This document shows positions 32,271-39,740 of a stretch of 64,000 nucleotides of DNA, piece by piece. Made by a program: the position numbers and the translations under genes. The DNA is from Acidobacteriaceae bacterium (GTDB lineage: Bacteria; Acidobacteriota; Terriglobia; Terriglobales; Acidobacteriaceae), in contig CAHJWL010000003.1 in NCBI GenBank assembly GCA_903642235.1, positions 248,001 to 312,000 of the forward strand. Direction: 5' to 3'. Position 1 is the stretch's first letter; each line of letters opens with the position of its first letter. Below the pieces are notes generated by a model. That model was given only the letters and a program-made list of their open reading frames with translations, did no database searches and was not told where the DNA came from.

Positions 32271-35216
32271 ATGTCCAGCCCAGACAAAAAGTTCTACGTC
32301 ACCACACCGATCTACTACGTCAACGCGCGCCCGCACATCGGCCACGCTTACACCACGGTCGTTGCCGACGTCGTCGCCCGCCGTCACCGCCTGCTCGGCG
32401 ACACGACCTGGTTCCTCACCGGCACCGACGAACACGGCCAAAAGATCGAGCGTTCCGCTAGCGCCGCCGGCATCCCCCCGCAGCAGTTCGCCGACGGCGT
32501 CTCCCAATCCTTCCAGGACCTCTGGGCCCGCATGGGCATCACCAACGACGACTTCATCCGCACCACCGAGCCGCGCCACAAACAGGGCGCCCAGAAGCTC
32601 TTCGCCGAACTCTACGCCCGCGGCGAGATCTACCTCTCCTCCTACACCGGCCAGTACTGCGTCTCCGAAGAGATGTTTGTCGAAGGCCCGCCCGGCACCA
32701 TCGGCCCCGACGGCCGCCCCACCGAAACCGTCACCGAAGAAAACTTCTTCTTCCGCCTGTCGAACTACCAGCTCCCCCTGCTCAATCTCATCGAGTCCGG
32801 CCAGCTCACCATCACCCCCGAAGCCCGCCGCAATGAAGTCCTGAGCTTCCTCCGCGGCAACATCGCCGAAGCCACAAAACCGGGTGCCCCAGGTCTCGCC
32901 TCTGAGACCTGGGTGGAGGCGCCACCCATAATGAGCTCTCCATCAACCACCGACGCCCAGGGTGCCCCATCCATGGCGCAGTCTTATCGCGACATGGGTG
33001 GGAACGTAAACATTCCATCCGCCACTCCAGAACCCGCCACCGAGCCGGCTGCCCCAGGTCTCGCCTCTGAGACCTGGGTGGAGGCTCCGTCACCCTCAGC
33101 CGAAGGTACGACATCGGGTGCCCCGCCCATTGCGCCTTTCGCGAAGGGTGGTGTGCCGAGCGAAGCTCGACCGTCTTCCAGCCCCGGAATCGCTCACACC
33201 GCCACCGGCACCCCCTACCTCCCCGGAGCCCTCAAAGACCTCTCCGTCTCCCGCTCCTCCTTCACCTGGGGCATCCCCGTGCCCGAGCCCGCCGCCTCCG
33301 CCGCCAAAGACCCCCACGTCATCTACGTCTGGCTCGACGCCCTCGCCAACTACATGACCGCCCTCGGCTACGGCTCCAATGACCCCACCGACCAGGCCCG
33401 CTTTCACGAGTTCTGGCCCGCCGACCTCCACCTCGTCGGCAAAGAGATCATCCGCTTCCACTGCGTCTACTGGCCCGCCTTCCTCCTCGCCACCGGTCTG
33501 CCGCTGCCGAAGTCCGTCGTCGCCCACGGCTGGCTCCTTTTCGAGGAGAGCAAGATGTCGAAGTCGCGCGGCAACATCGTCCGCACCGAGACCATCCTCG
33601 ACGCCTTCGGCGACCACTACCGCCGCGAGCTCGTCCGCCTCACCTCGCCATCGTCGGGAAAGCCGATTAACGGCGGTGCCGCGTCCTCTGCGTCAGTCCC
33701 CTCACCTTTGTTGTCATCCCGCAGCGCAGCGGAGGGATCTGCTTCTCCGCTCCCGCTTGAACCCACCAAAGCCGAAGCCGACCTCTTCGCCTCCGACGTC
33801 CTCCGCTACTTCCTCCTCCGCGAGATCCCCTTCGGCCAGGACGGCAGCTTCTCCTTCGACGCCATGATCACCCGCTACAACGCCGACCTCGCCAATGGCT
33901 ACGGCAATCTCGTCAGCCGGGTGCTGAACATGATCATTCAAAATCGCGCAGGCGTTGTCCCAGAGAAGAGAGATTGGAGAAATCTAATCAGCGGACTCAG
34001 CGAGCCCAAACACATAGACAGTGACAATCCTCGCAAACGCTTCAGTCCAGGCACCGACGAGGTCAAACAATCTTCCACTCTGCTCGCCTCTCAGTTCACG
34101 CAGGTAGTTAGCACATCAGATTTCCTGAGCAGCCTGAACCCGATAGCGGCGGTGACGCAGCAGATTGACGAGTACCTATCCTTCTCGAAACCATGGGAGT
34201 TGGCAAAGCGAACCGATAGCCAGAACGGTCAAGCTCTCGATGAGGTCCTCTACACCGCCGCCGAGTCCATCCGCATCCTCACCGCCCTGCTCTACCCCAT
34301 CCTCCCCTACTCCACCGCCAAAGTCTGGGCCCAGCTCGGCCTCGGCTCCATCGAAGACGCCGCCGCCCGTGGCGACCTCAAGAACCTCCAGTGGGGCGGC
34401 CTAAAACCCGGCACCAAACTCGGCCCCCTCGCCCCCATCTTCCCCCGCGCCCCCAAGGAGCTCGCCCAGATCATGTCCGACATGGAATCCAAACCCTCAC
34501 TCACCGAGGTCACCGCCGACAACGACGCCGCCACCTCCGAGCACACCGAGTTCCCCGAAGCTCCCCTCAGCGATGTCGCCTCACCCAACCCCAACACCCC
34601 GGGTGCCCCATCCATGGCGCAGTCTGATCGCGACATGGGTGGGAACGTAGACACTCCATCCGCCACTCTCCCCAGCAGCACCGGACCCGCCGCCCCGCCC
34701 CGTACCTCCACCCTCCCCCACCACAACCCCGGCTCCCAGGTCGGCGCCTCAAGCGCACCCGCCGCCGTCCTTCCTCCAACCCCATCGCACGTCGACGCCG
34801 AACCCTCCGGCGTCTTCGCCAGCGCAACCGCCGCCACCCCCATCACCGCCACGCCCGCAACCGCCACTCCCCAGACCATTACCCAGATCACCATCGACGA
34901 CTTCGCCAAGGTCGAGCTCCGCGTCGCCGAAATCCTCGTCGCCGAGCGCATTCCCAAAGCCGACAAGCTCCTTCGCCTCGAGGTCGACCTCGGCCCCGAG
35001 CTCGGTCAGCGCCAGATCCTCTCCGGCATCGCCGAGTGGTACACCCCCGAGTCCCTCATCGGCCGCAAAATCGTCGTCATTACCAACCTCGCCCCCCGCA
35101 AGATGCGCGGCCTTGAGTCGCACGGCATGCTCCTCGCCGCCTCCCACGGCGAAAATGGCAAACCCGTCCTCGCCACCTTCGGGGAAGAGATCGAAGCCGG
35201 CGCCCGCCTCAAATAG
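32271..35216 (+). CDS. metG: Methionyl-tRNA synthetase, expanded by in-frame repeat insertions
   Basis: 981 residues, well above the usual ~550-700. The ATG at 32271 gives MSSPDKKFYVTTPIYYVN. Class I motifs are intact: HIGH at 22-25 and KMSKS at 428-432, followed by the helical anticodon-binding domain (ALLYPILPYSTAKVWAQLG) and a C-terminal EMAP/OB tRNA-binding domain (~873-981, FAKVELRVAEILVAERIPKA). Extra sequence interrupts it at three places: ~197-318 (between EVLSFLRG and GALKDLSVSR), ~448-506 (between LDAFG and ASDVLRYF), and an enlarged linker ~735-870. These carry six repeat units listed separately. The core looks functional since no catalytic motif is broken. Codon usage dips in GC3 at 33940-34240. 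Downstream is tatD. Confidence 0.93.
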   Translation: MSSPDKKFYVTTPIYYVNARPHIGHAYTTVVADVVARRHRLLGDTTWFLTGTDEHGQKIERSASAAGIPPQQFADGVSQSFQDLWARMGITNDDFIRTTEPRHKQGAQKLFAELYARGEIYLSSYTGQYCVSEEMFVEGPPGTIGPDGRPTETVTEENFFFRLSNYQLPLLNLIESGQLTITPEARRNEVLSFLRGNIAEATKPGAPGLASETWVEAPPIMSSPSTTDAQGAPSMAQSYRDMGGNVNIPSATPEPATEPAAPGLASETWVEAPSPSAEGTTSGAPPIAPFAKGGVPSEARPSSSPGIAHTATGTPYLPGALKDLSVSRSSFTWGIPVPEPAASAAKDPHVIYVWLDALANYMTALGYGSNDPTDQARFHEFWPADLHLVGKEIIRFHCVYWPAFLLATGLPLPKSVVAHGWLLFEESKMSKSRGNIVRTETILDAFGDHYRRELVRLTSPSSGKPINGGAASSASVPSPLLSSRSAAEGSASPLPLEPTKAEADLFASDVLRYFLLREIPFGQDGSFSFDAMITRYNADLANGYGNLVSRVLNMIIQNRAGVVPEKRDWRNLISGLSEPKHIDSDNPRKRFSPGTDEVKQSSTLLASQFTQVVSTSDFLSSLNPIAAVTQQIDEYLSFSKPWELAKRTDSQNGQALDEVLYTAAESIRILTALLYPILPYSTAKVWAQLGLGSIEDAAARGDLKNLQWGGLKPGTKLGPLAPIFPRAPKELAQIMSDMESKPSLTEVTADNDAATSEHTEFPEAPLSDVASPNPNTPGAPSMAQSDRDMGGNVDTPSATLPSSTGPAAPPRTSTLPHHNPGSQVGASSAPAAVLPPTPSHVDAEPSGVFASATAATPITATPATATPQTITQITIDDFAKVELRVAEILVAERIPKADKLLRLEVDLGPELGQRQILSGIAEWYTPESLIGRKIVVITNLAPRKMRGLESHGMLLAASHGENGKPVLATFGEEIEAGARLK
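32882..32920 (+). repeat. In-frame palindromic repeat in metG (copy A)
   Basis: Lead GGGTGCCCC, then a perfect 10-bp palindrome: CCCAGGTCTC (32888-32897) and GAGACCTGGG (32904-32913) around a 6-nt loop. It is translated as GAPGLASETWVEA. The 36 nt at 32885-32920 are identical to copy C. Confidence 0.85.
32960..33026 (+). repeat. In-frame palindromic repeat in metG (copy B)
   Basis: 67-nt unit with lead GGGTGCCCC and arms CCCATCCATG and CATGGGTGGG (one G-U pair), inner GCG/CGC pairing. It is translated as GAPSMAQSYRDMGGNVN plus IPSAT. It matches copy F at 64 of 67 positions. Confidence 0.85.
33048..33085 (+). repeat. In-frame palindromic repeat in metG (copy C)
   Basis: Second copy of the copy-A element: 33050-33085 is identical to 32885-32920, with the same perfect 10-bp arms. 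It is read in the same phase (AAPGLASETWVEA), 165 nt downstream of copy A. Confidence 0.85.
33116..33170 (+). repeat. In-frame palindromic repeat in metG (copy D)
   Basis: Lead GGGTGCCCC followed by an imperfect stem, CCGCCCATTGCG against CGCGAAGGGTGG (two wobble pairs, one mismatch). Translated GAPPIAPFAKGGVPSEAR, in the same phase as copies A, B, C and F, but with its own stem sequence. Confidence 0.7.
33708..33750 (+). repeat. In-frame TGTCATCC-type repeat in metG (copy E)
   Basis: The stretch TTGTTGTCATCCCGCAGCGC followed by AGCGGAGGGATCTGCT lies in the insertion directly after the KMSKS region and is read LLSSRSAAEGSAS. It resembles the intergenic element at 46410-46440 in its TTGTCATCC lead and in the AGCG-rich part that follows. 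It is a different family from the GGTGCCCC units. Confidence 0.55.
34601..34667 (+). repeat. In-frame palindromic repeat in metG (copy F)
   Basis: 67-nt unit identical to copy B at 64 positions; the substitutions change Tyr to Asp, Asn to Asp and Ile to Thr in the translated peptide (GAPSMAQSDRDMGGNVD). It lies in the linker before the C-terminal tRNA-binding domain, 1.6 kb from copy B and in the same phase. Confidence 0.85.
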
Positions 35217-35510
35217 TCCACACTCCACCTCAGCCAGCTCTCCACTTCCTCTCCTGTCCTGCTCTCCGTCAGCAGCTTCTGCTCTCCTGATCTTCTCTTT
35301 TGTCTCTGCTTTCCTGCCTTGCTTTCCTGTTTGCTTTTGCCCTTGCCCTTCGCCTCTGCTCCGCACTCCCGTCTTCCTGACACAGCCAGCCAGCTAACCT
35401 CGGTAGAATGGCTCTGTCAGGTTGACCTCCGACACCTTCTGACCCAACCTGCCGGTCCAGACCTAAATGCTTTTGATTCGATATTTTAGGACTTAACACC
35501 CCCGGGGTAC
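35217..35510. other. Intergenic region with polypyrimidine tract
   Basis: About 294 nt between metG and tatD. The first ~150 nt (35222-35370) are strongly pyrimidine-rich on the plus strand, with many CTCTCC, TTCCT and TTTGCCTT-like words and few purines. A 7-bp inverted repeat (CAGGTTG 35418-35424, CAACCTG 35445-35451) follows, then A/T-rich DNA (35470-35492) likely to hold the tatD promoter. No ORF of note. Confidence 0.5.
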
Positions 35511-36446
35511 ATGACCGGATTAGTCATGCTGATCGACTCCCACGCCCATCTCGATCTCTACGATGCCGCCGACCGCGACGCCGTCCTCCGCCGCGCCCGC
35601 GAGGCCGGCGTCGACACCATCTTCGCCATCGGCATCGGCGATGGGCCGCCGACCATGCATCGTGCCCGTGACCTCGCCCGCACCGCCGCGGCGAACCCCA
35701 ACCCCGCGCATCCCTGCCTCTTCGCCACCGCCGGCATCCACCCCGACGAAGCCGCCAACGCCACGCCCGAAGCCCTCGACCGCCTTAGCGCTCTGCTCGC
35801 CGACCCTCTCGTGCTCGCCTGCGGCGAGATCGGCCTCGACTACTACCACGTCGAGAACCCCGACCCGCCCGTCCAGAAAGCCGCCTTCGTCGCTCAGATG
35901 GAGCGAGCCGCCGCCGCTCGCAAGCCAATCATCCTGCACTGCCGCACCTCCGATCTCGCCACCCCGGCCGCCAAAGCAAGGTTCGCCCCCGCTGACGCCT
36001 GGGAAGACCTCCTCACCCTGCTCGAGGAGCACTGGCGTCCCACCACCCTGCCCGGCATCATGCACTGCTTCTCCGGCACTCCCGAGCAGGCACGTCGCTC
36101 TGTCGAACTCGGCTTCTACATCTCCTTCGCCGGCAACCTGACCTACCCCGCCGCAAAGGGCATCCGTGAGGCAGCACGGCTTGCCCCCGCCGACCGTATC
36201 CTGGTCGAAACCGACTCCCCTTTTCTCTCGCCGGTCCCGTACCGCGGCCAGCGCAACGAGCCAGTCCACGTCCGGCGCACAGGCGAAGCCCTCGCCGAGC
36301 TTCGCGGCATCTCACTCTCGGACCTGGCGGCACAGACATCCGCAAACTTTCACGCCCTCTTCCCTGCCGCCCGAAATGAATACACTCACGTAAAGGACAG
36401 AAACGTATGCCAGCCGATAACAGCTTCGACGTCGTCAGCAAGGTAG
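35511..36446 (+). CDS. tatD: TatD family metal-dependent hydrolase (DNase)
   Basis: 311 residues from the ATG at 35511; an ATG at 35526 (MLIDSHAHLD) is the minimal alternative. TatD proteins are TIM-barrel metal-dependent deoxyribonucleases. Metal ligands are visible: His-x-His in DSHAHLD, Glu in ACGEIGLDYY, His in PIILHCRTSD, His in GIMHCFSGTPEQA and Asp in LVETDSPFLSP. The normal family end lies near NFHALFP; here about 25 more residues extend over the ribosome-binding site and the first 40 nt of yajQ in another frame, so the genes overlap and may be coupled. Confidence 0.92.
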   Translation: MTGLVMLIDSHAHLDLYDAADRDAVLRRAREAGVDTIFAIGIGDGPPTMHRARDLARTAAANPNPAHPCLFATAGIHPDEAANATPEALDRLSALLADPLVLACGEIGLDYYHVENPDPPVQKAAFVAQMERAAAARKPIILHCRTSDLATPAAKARFAPADAWEDLLTLLEEHWRPTTLPGIMHCFSGTPEQARRSVELGFYISFAGNLTYPAAKGIREAARLAPADRILVETDSPFLSPVPYRGQRNEPVHVRRTGEALAELRGISLSDLAAQTSANFHALFPAARNEYTHVKDRNVCQPITASTSSAR

Positions 36447-36907
36447 ATCTGCAAGAGGTGAAGAACGCCGTTGATCAGGCCACCAAAGAGGTGAACGCCC
36501 GCTTTGACCTCAAGAACTCGAAGTCCACCATTGCTGTTGAAGGCACGGATGCCATTCAGCTTGCCAGCCAGGACGAATACACCTTGAAGGCAGTCATCGA
36601 AATCCTCTCGCAGAAGTTGGTGAAGCGGAATGTCTCGCTGAAGAACCTTGAGTATGGCAAGCTCGAGCCCGCCTCCAACTCCTCCGTCCGCCAGAAAATC
36701 ACACTGCAGCAGGGAATCCCATCCGAGAAGGCTAAGCTGATCACCGCGCTCGTCAAGGAGTCGAAGAAGAAGGCGCAGGCGTCCATCCAGGGCGATACCG
36801 TGCGTATCGTGTCAAAGGATCGTGATGTTCTTCAGGAGGTTATGGCGCTTCTGCGAGGGAAAGACTTTGGTGTCGACCTGCAGTTTACGAATCTTCGTTC
36901 CAGCTAA
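36407..36907 (+). CDS. yajQ: YajQ family nucleotide-binding protein
   Basis: 166 residues, full family length (about 163). The ATG at 36407 follows AAAGGACAGAAACGT. The N-terminus ADNSFDVVSKVDLQEVKNAV and RFDLKNSKSTIAVEG, plus the later VRQKITLQQGIPSEKAK and ALLRGKDFGVDLQFTNLR, are near-invariant in the family. A YajQ homologue in Xanthomonas binds cyclic di-GMP; whether this one does is not known. It overlaps the tatD 3' end by 40 nt in a different frame. Cyclic di-GMP signalling is also suggested by the PilZ gene at 62.5 kb. Confidence 0.93.
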   Translation: MPADNSFDVVSKVDLQEVKNAVDQATKEVNARFDLKNSKSTIAVEGTDAIQLASQDEYTLKAVIEILSQKLVKRNVSLKNLEYGKLEPASNSSVRQKITLQQGIPSEKAKLITALVKESKKKAQASIQGDTVRIVSKDRDVLQEVMALLRGKDFGVDLQFTNLRSS

Positions 36908-37031
36908 TCTGCATTCCTCAAACTTTGCTGATGCGCTACTTTGTTCGAACTTCTTTCATCCCTCGGTCGTCCGCAACGCTTACCGCCCATTGCCTGAAGC
37001 GTGCCCACTGAACTGGTACTCTCATCTTCAG

Positions 37032-38021
37032 GTGGGCACTCTCTCCATATCGAGCGCGAAAGAGGTCTTTGACCTTCTGCAAGCAGATCTGATCGCTGTC
37101 GAACATGAGTTCGCAATTCAGGCTGAATCCGAGGTAGAAGTTGTCACGGACATCGCCAGCTACCTTATCGCCGGTGGCGGCAAACGTATCCGGCCCATGC
37201 TGCTTCTGCTGGCAGCCAAGGCTCTCGGCTCAGACTCTGAAAGCCGCATTCGCCTTGGCGCCGTCGTCGAGATGCTGCACACGGCCACCCTCGTCCATGA
37301 CGACATCATCGACGAAGCCGACATGCGCCGCGGACGCCCCTCCTCAAACACGGCCTGGGGCAATGCTAAATGTGTGCTTGCGGGAGACTGGCTTTACATG
37401 CAGGCCTTCTCCGCTGCCCTGAAGGAGCGCAACTTTCGCGTGCTCGACCTGCTCATCTCGCTCACGCAGCAGATGGTGGAAGGGGAGCTTCTGCAGATGG
37501 AGAAGCTCGGCCATCTTATCAATGAGGAAGAGTACTTCGATCTGATCTTCCGGAAAACGGCCTGCCTCTTCAAGGTCTCCATGCAGCTCGGGGCTGCTAT
37601 CACACCCGGTACGGATGATGTCGAGCCGCAGATGGGAGAGTATGGCCGCAATCTTGGCCTCGCCTTCCAGATCGTTGACGATGTTCTTGACCTGACCTCG
37701 ATGGAAGGTGTGCTCGGCAAGCCGGTCGCCAGCGATCTACGCGAAGGCAAAGCCACACTCGCCGTCATTCACGCATTGGAGCGCGGCACCGGTGCCGATC
37801 GCGAGGCAATTCGCAAGGTGCTGGCGGACCGCAGCTTCGAACATGTCACGCACGTCCAGATCCTTGAGATTCTCGAACGACACGGATCGATCGAGTACGC
37901 CATGGACACGGCCTGCGCCTATGCCGAGGCCGCCCGCCTCTCGATTGCGGATCTGCCTGACTCCGACGCTCATCGAGCTCTGCTCTGGATGCCAGGATTT
38001 GTAACATCGCGTGACCGCTAG
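37032..38021 (+). CDS. Long-chain polyprenyl diphosphate synthase (trans-type)
   Basis: 329 residues from a GTG at 37032 (VGTLSISSAKEVFDLLQADL); the reading frame is open further upstream but that part overlaps yajQ and is not conserved-looking, and no strong ribosome-binding site marks the start. Both aspartate-rich motifs are present: first HDDIIDEAD, second IVDDVLDLTS. GGKRIRPMLLLLAAKAL (isopentenyl diphosphate binding) and GDWLYMQAF are also typical. It elongates farnesyl or geranylgeranyl diphosphate with isopentenyl diphosphate to the quinone side chain (IspB/HepT type); product length cannot be read from the sequence. It follows yajQ on the same strand. Confidence 0.9.
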   Translation: MGTLSISSAKEVFDLLQADLIAVEHEFAIQAESEVEVVTDIASYLIAGGGKRIRPMLLLLAAKALGSDSESRIRLGAVVEMLHTATLVHDDIIDEADMRRGRPSSNTAWGNAKCVLAGDWLYMQAFSAALKERNFRVLDLLISLTQQMVEGELLQMEKLGHLINEEEYFDLIFRKTACLFKVSMQLGAAITPGTDDVEPQMGEYGRNLGLAFQIVDDVLDLTSMEGVLGKPVASDLREGKATLAVIHALERGTGADREAIRKVLADRSFEHVTHVQILEILERHGSIEYAMDTACAYAEAARLSIADLPDSDAHRALLWMPGFVTSRDR

Positions 38022-38274
38022 GCTGATTGCCCACTGCGGTTAACGTAGCTTTGCCCGAACTTCCTTTTGTCGCCGCTTAGGCCTGCCTCTCACCACGACA
38101 CAACTTCCAGCGAGCCTGGCGCAACTGCATCCGGGAGCAACACCAACCCTTCTCGCCAGCAACCAGATCAACGCACTTGCCCGCCGCTGACTGTGCGTTT
38201 ATCGTTGACTTCAGGCGGCTATCGAACAGCCCGGTCCTCTCGCCATCCAGGCTGACCGCCAGAAGCTGACCTCC

Positions 38275-39138
38275 ATGACTGCACTTCCCGCCCATTCTGC
38301 GCCAACCCCTGACCGCTCTGCCAGCACGCCTCTCACGATTCCCGCGCGGGTGCCGACAGCAGCCGGTCTCGACGCCTTTGCCGGCGATCCCAATTTTATG
38401 ATGTCGCTCGCGCGCGGCCTCAATGTCATTCAGGCCTTTACTCAGCAGCATCAGCAGATGACCATCTCGCAGCTCAGCGTCAAAACGGGCCTCTCACGCG
38501 CCGCCGTTCGCCGCTGTTTGTACACTCTGGCAAAGCTCGGCTTTGCCGGAACAGAAGATGGCTCGCGCTACAGCCTGCGTCCGCGCATGCTCACGCTCTC
38601 GCACTCCTTCACCGCGTCCAACACTCTCTCTACGGCAGCGCAGCCGATTCTCGAGCGCATGTCCGCCCAGCATCATGAGAGCTTCTCCGTCGCCACGCTT
38701 GATGGAGACGACATCGTCTACGTTGCCCGCACCTCTGTCTCCCGTGTCATGAGCGTCGATCTCCACATCGGCTCACGCCTGCCTGCCTTCTGTACCAGCA
38801 TGGGTCGCATGCTGCTCGCGCATCTTCCCCCCGACCAGCTCGAAGGCTATCTCGCCCGCGTCGACCTCATCCCACACACTCCGCGCACCATCGTCTCGGT
38901 AGACAGGCTCCGCGTCATGCTGCGCAGCATCCGCCGTAACGGCTGGGCCCTCTGCGATCAGGAGTTTGAGGTCGGCCTGCGCTCGCTCGCCGTTCCCGTT
39001 CACGCCCCCACCGGTCGAGTCATCGCCACACTCAACCTCTCCGGCTCCGCTCCTCGCCTCTCCACGCTCGACATGCAGACCCGCTTCCTCCCGCTGCTCC
39101 GCGCCGCCGCCAACGAGCTTGGCGTTTTCCTCCGCTAG
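38275..39138 (+). CDS. IclR family transcriptional regulator
   Basis: 287 residues. After a low-complexity N-terminal ~40 residues comes a winged helix (SLARGLNVIQAFTQQHQQM, ISQLSVKTGLSRAAVRRCLY, TLAKLGFAGTEDGSRYSLRP) and a C-terminal IclR effector domain (ARTSVSRVMSVDLHIGSRLP, FCTSMGRMLLAHL, GWALCDQEFEVGLRSLAVPV). The SRVMSV and GRMLLA segments resemble the PcaU/PobR branch that controls aromatic-acid catabolism, but no such genes are nearby, so the regulon is unknown. 253 nt upstream carry no gene. Confidence 0.9.
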   Translation: MTALPAHSAPTPDRSASTPLTIPARVPTAAGLDAFAGDPNFMMSLARGLNVIQAFTQQHQQMTISQLSVKTGLSRAAVRRCLYTLAKLGFAGTEDGSRYSLRPRMLTLSHSFTASNTLSTAAQPILERMSAQHHESFSVATLDGDDIVYVARTSVSRVMSVDLHIGSRLPAFCTSMGRMLLAHLPPDQLEGYLARVDLIPHTPRTIVSVDRLRVMLRSIRRNGWALCDQEFEVGLRSLAVPVHAPTGRVIATLNLSGSAPRLSTLDMQTRFLPLLRAAANELGVFLR

Positions 39139-39381
39139 CGCTGCCATCACCAAGCGAACGATGAAAGAGATCGCTCTCCCTATGGACGGTGGACATCCTC
39201 GCACCGCACTGGTTCTCTCTCTGAGCCTGCACCTGTCAGAAAACATTCCCCTTTCATTTGAAGTAACGGACGAGCAACGTACAAGCCAAAGACGAGCCAT
39301 CCAATTCGTCTTCTCGTTACGCCAACGTCATTGCCAAGACATCCGGATCGTCCGCAGATTCCGCACCATACCAAACCGTTT

Positions 39382-39543
39382 TCAGCGCGCGTCAAAGTAC
39401 GTCGTCGTCAGCTTCGACCGACCCGCTCCATTCAGCATATCCAGATAGATCTCTCGACCGACAACGGCAAATCTCTCCGGCAGAAACCGTTCCGCCTCCT
39501 GCTGCGTCGGCGTCTCCGGTACCGGATGATCCCGCAGGAACAT
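39382..39543 (-). CDS. Small hypothetical protein (second ORF of a micro-operon)
   Basis: 53 residues starting MFLRDHPVPETPTQQEAERF, continuing LPERFAVVGREIYLDMLNGA and ending YFDAR. Codon choice is strongly G/C-ending, as in real genes of the window (CTG, CGG, GCG, GAG, CCG), and the sequence has an amphipathic mix rather than the Arg/Ser/Pro bias of antisense frames. The ATG lies five nt after the stop of the preceding ORF, so translational coupling is likely; GGAAGAG is about 12 nt upstream. No family is recognised. Confidence 0.5.
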   Translation of the reverse strand: MFLRDHPVPETPTQQEAERFLPERFAVVGREIYLDMLNGAGRSKLTTTYFDAR

Positions 39544-39548
39544 ACTGC

Positions 39549-39650
39549 TCAGTGCTCTTCCACACTCCTGCGAAAGGCATTCCGCTCAAGCACTAGCCGC
39601 TCCGCAACATTCACACTGCGCAGCAGCGCATCCCTCCGCATCTCGCTCAC
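39549..39650 (-). CDS. Small hypothetical helical protein (first ORF of a micro-operon)
   Basis: 33 residues from a GTG at 39650, preceded by a strong GGAGGAGGCGGG purine run. The product MSEMRRDALLRSVNVAERLV followed by LERNAFRRSVEEH is almost entirely predicted helix, with alternating charged and aliphatic residues. An ATG three codons in is an alternative. It is five nt upstream of the 53-codon ORF in another frame. A frameshifted single gene was considered, but the second frame carries a stop upstream of its own ATG and does not extend the helix sensibly. Confidence 0.45.
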   Translation of the reverse strand: MSEMRRDALLRSVNVAERLVLERNAFRRSVEEH

Positions 39651-39740
39651 CCCGCCTCCTCCACGCCCGTTCGCGCCTAAAATAAAGCGTGCGAAGAAGA
39701 TGGCTCAGCAGCTTCCCTCTTGAAGTTCAGATTGTGACAC

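Larger units (their letters stand above)
39139..39740. other. 602-nt region without a long gene; contains two small minus-strand ORFs
   Basis: No ORF over 60 codons here looks like a real protein. The minus strand carries two adjacent short ORFs with normal codon bias (39549-39650 and 39382-39543). The remaining parts, 39139-39381 and 39651-39740, show nothing I can name; the latter should hold divergent promoters for the ORF pair and for the membrane-protein gene at 39741. Confidence 0.5.

Noticed and set aside
32859..33224. CRISPR-like interpretation of the repeats in metG
   Set aside because: Units differ in sequence, spacing is irregular, there are no uniform spacers and no cas genes; they are translated within one gene.
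36822..37031. N-terminal extension of the polyprenyl synthase frame back to 36822
   Set aside because: It overlaps the end of yajQ and encodes residues unlike the family N-terminus; the protein is full length from 37032.
39331..39723. 130-codon plus-strand frame in the gap before the membrane-protein gene
   Set aside because: Product is Arg/Ser/Pro/Thr-rich without structure and is antisense to the two small minus-strand ORFs with better coding character.
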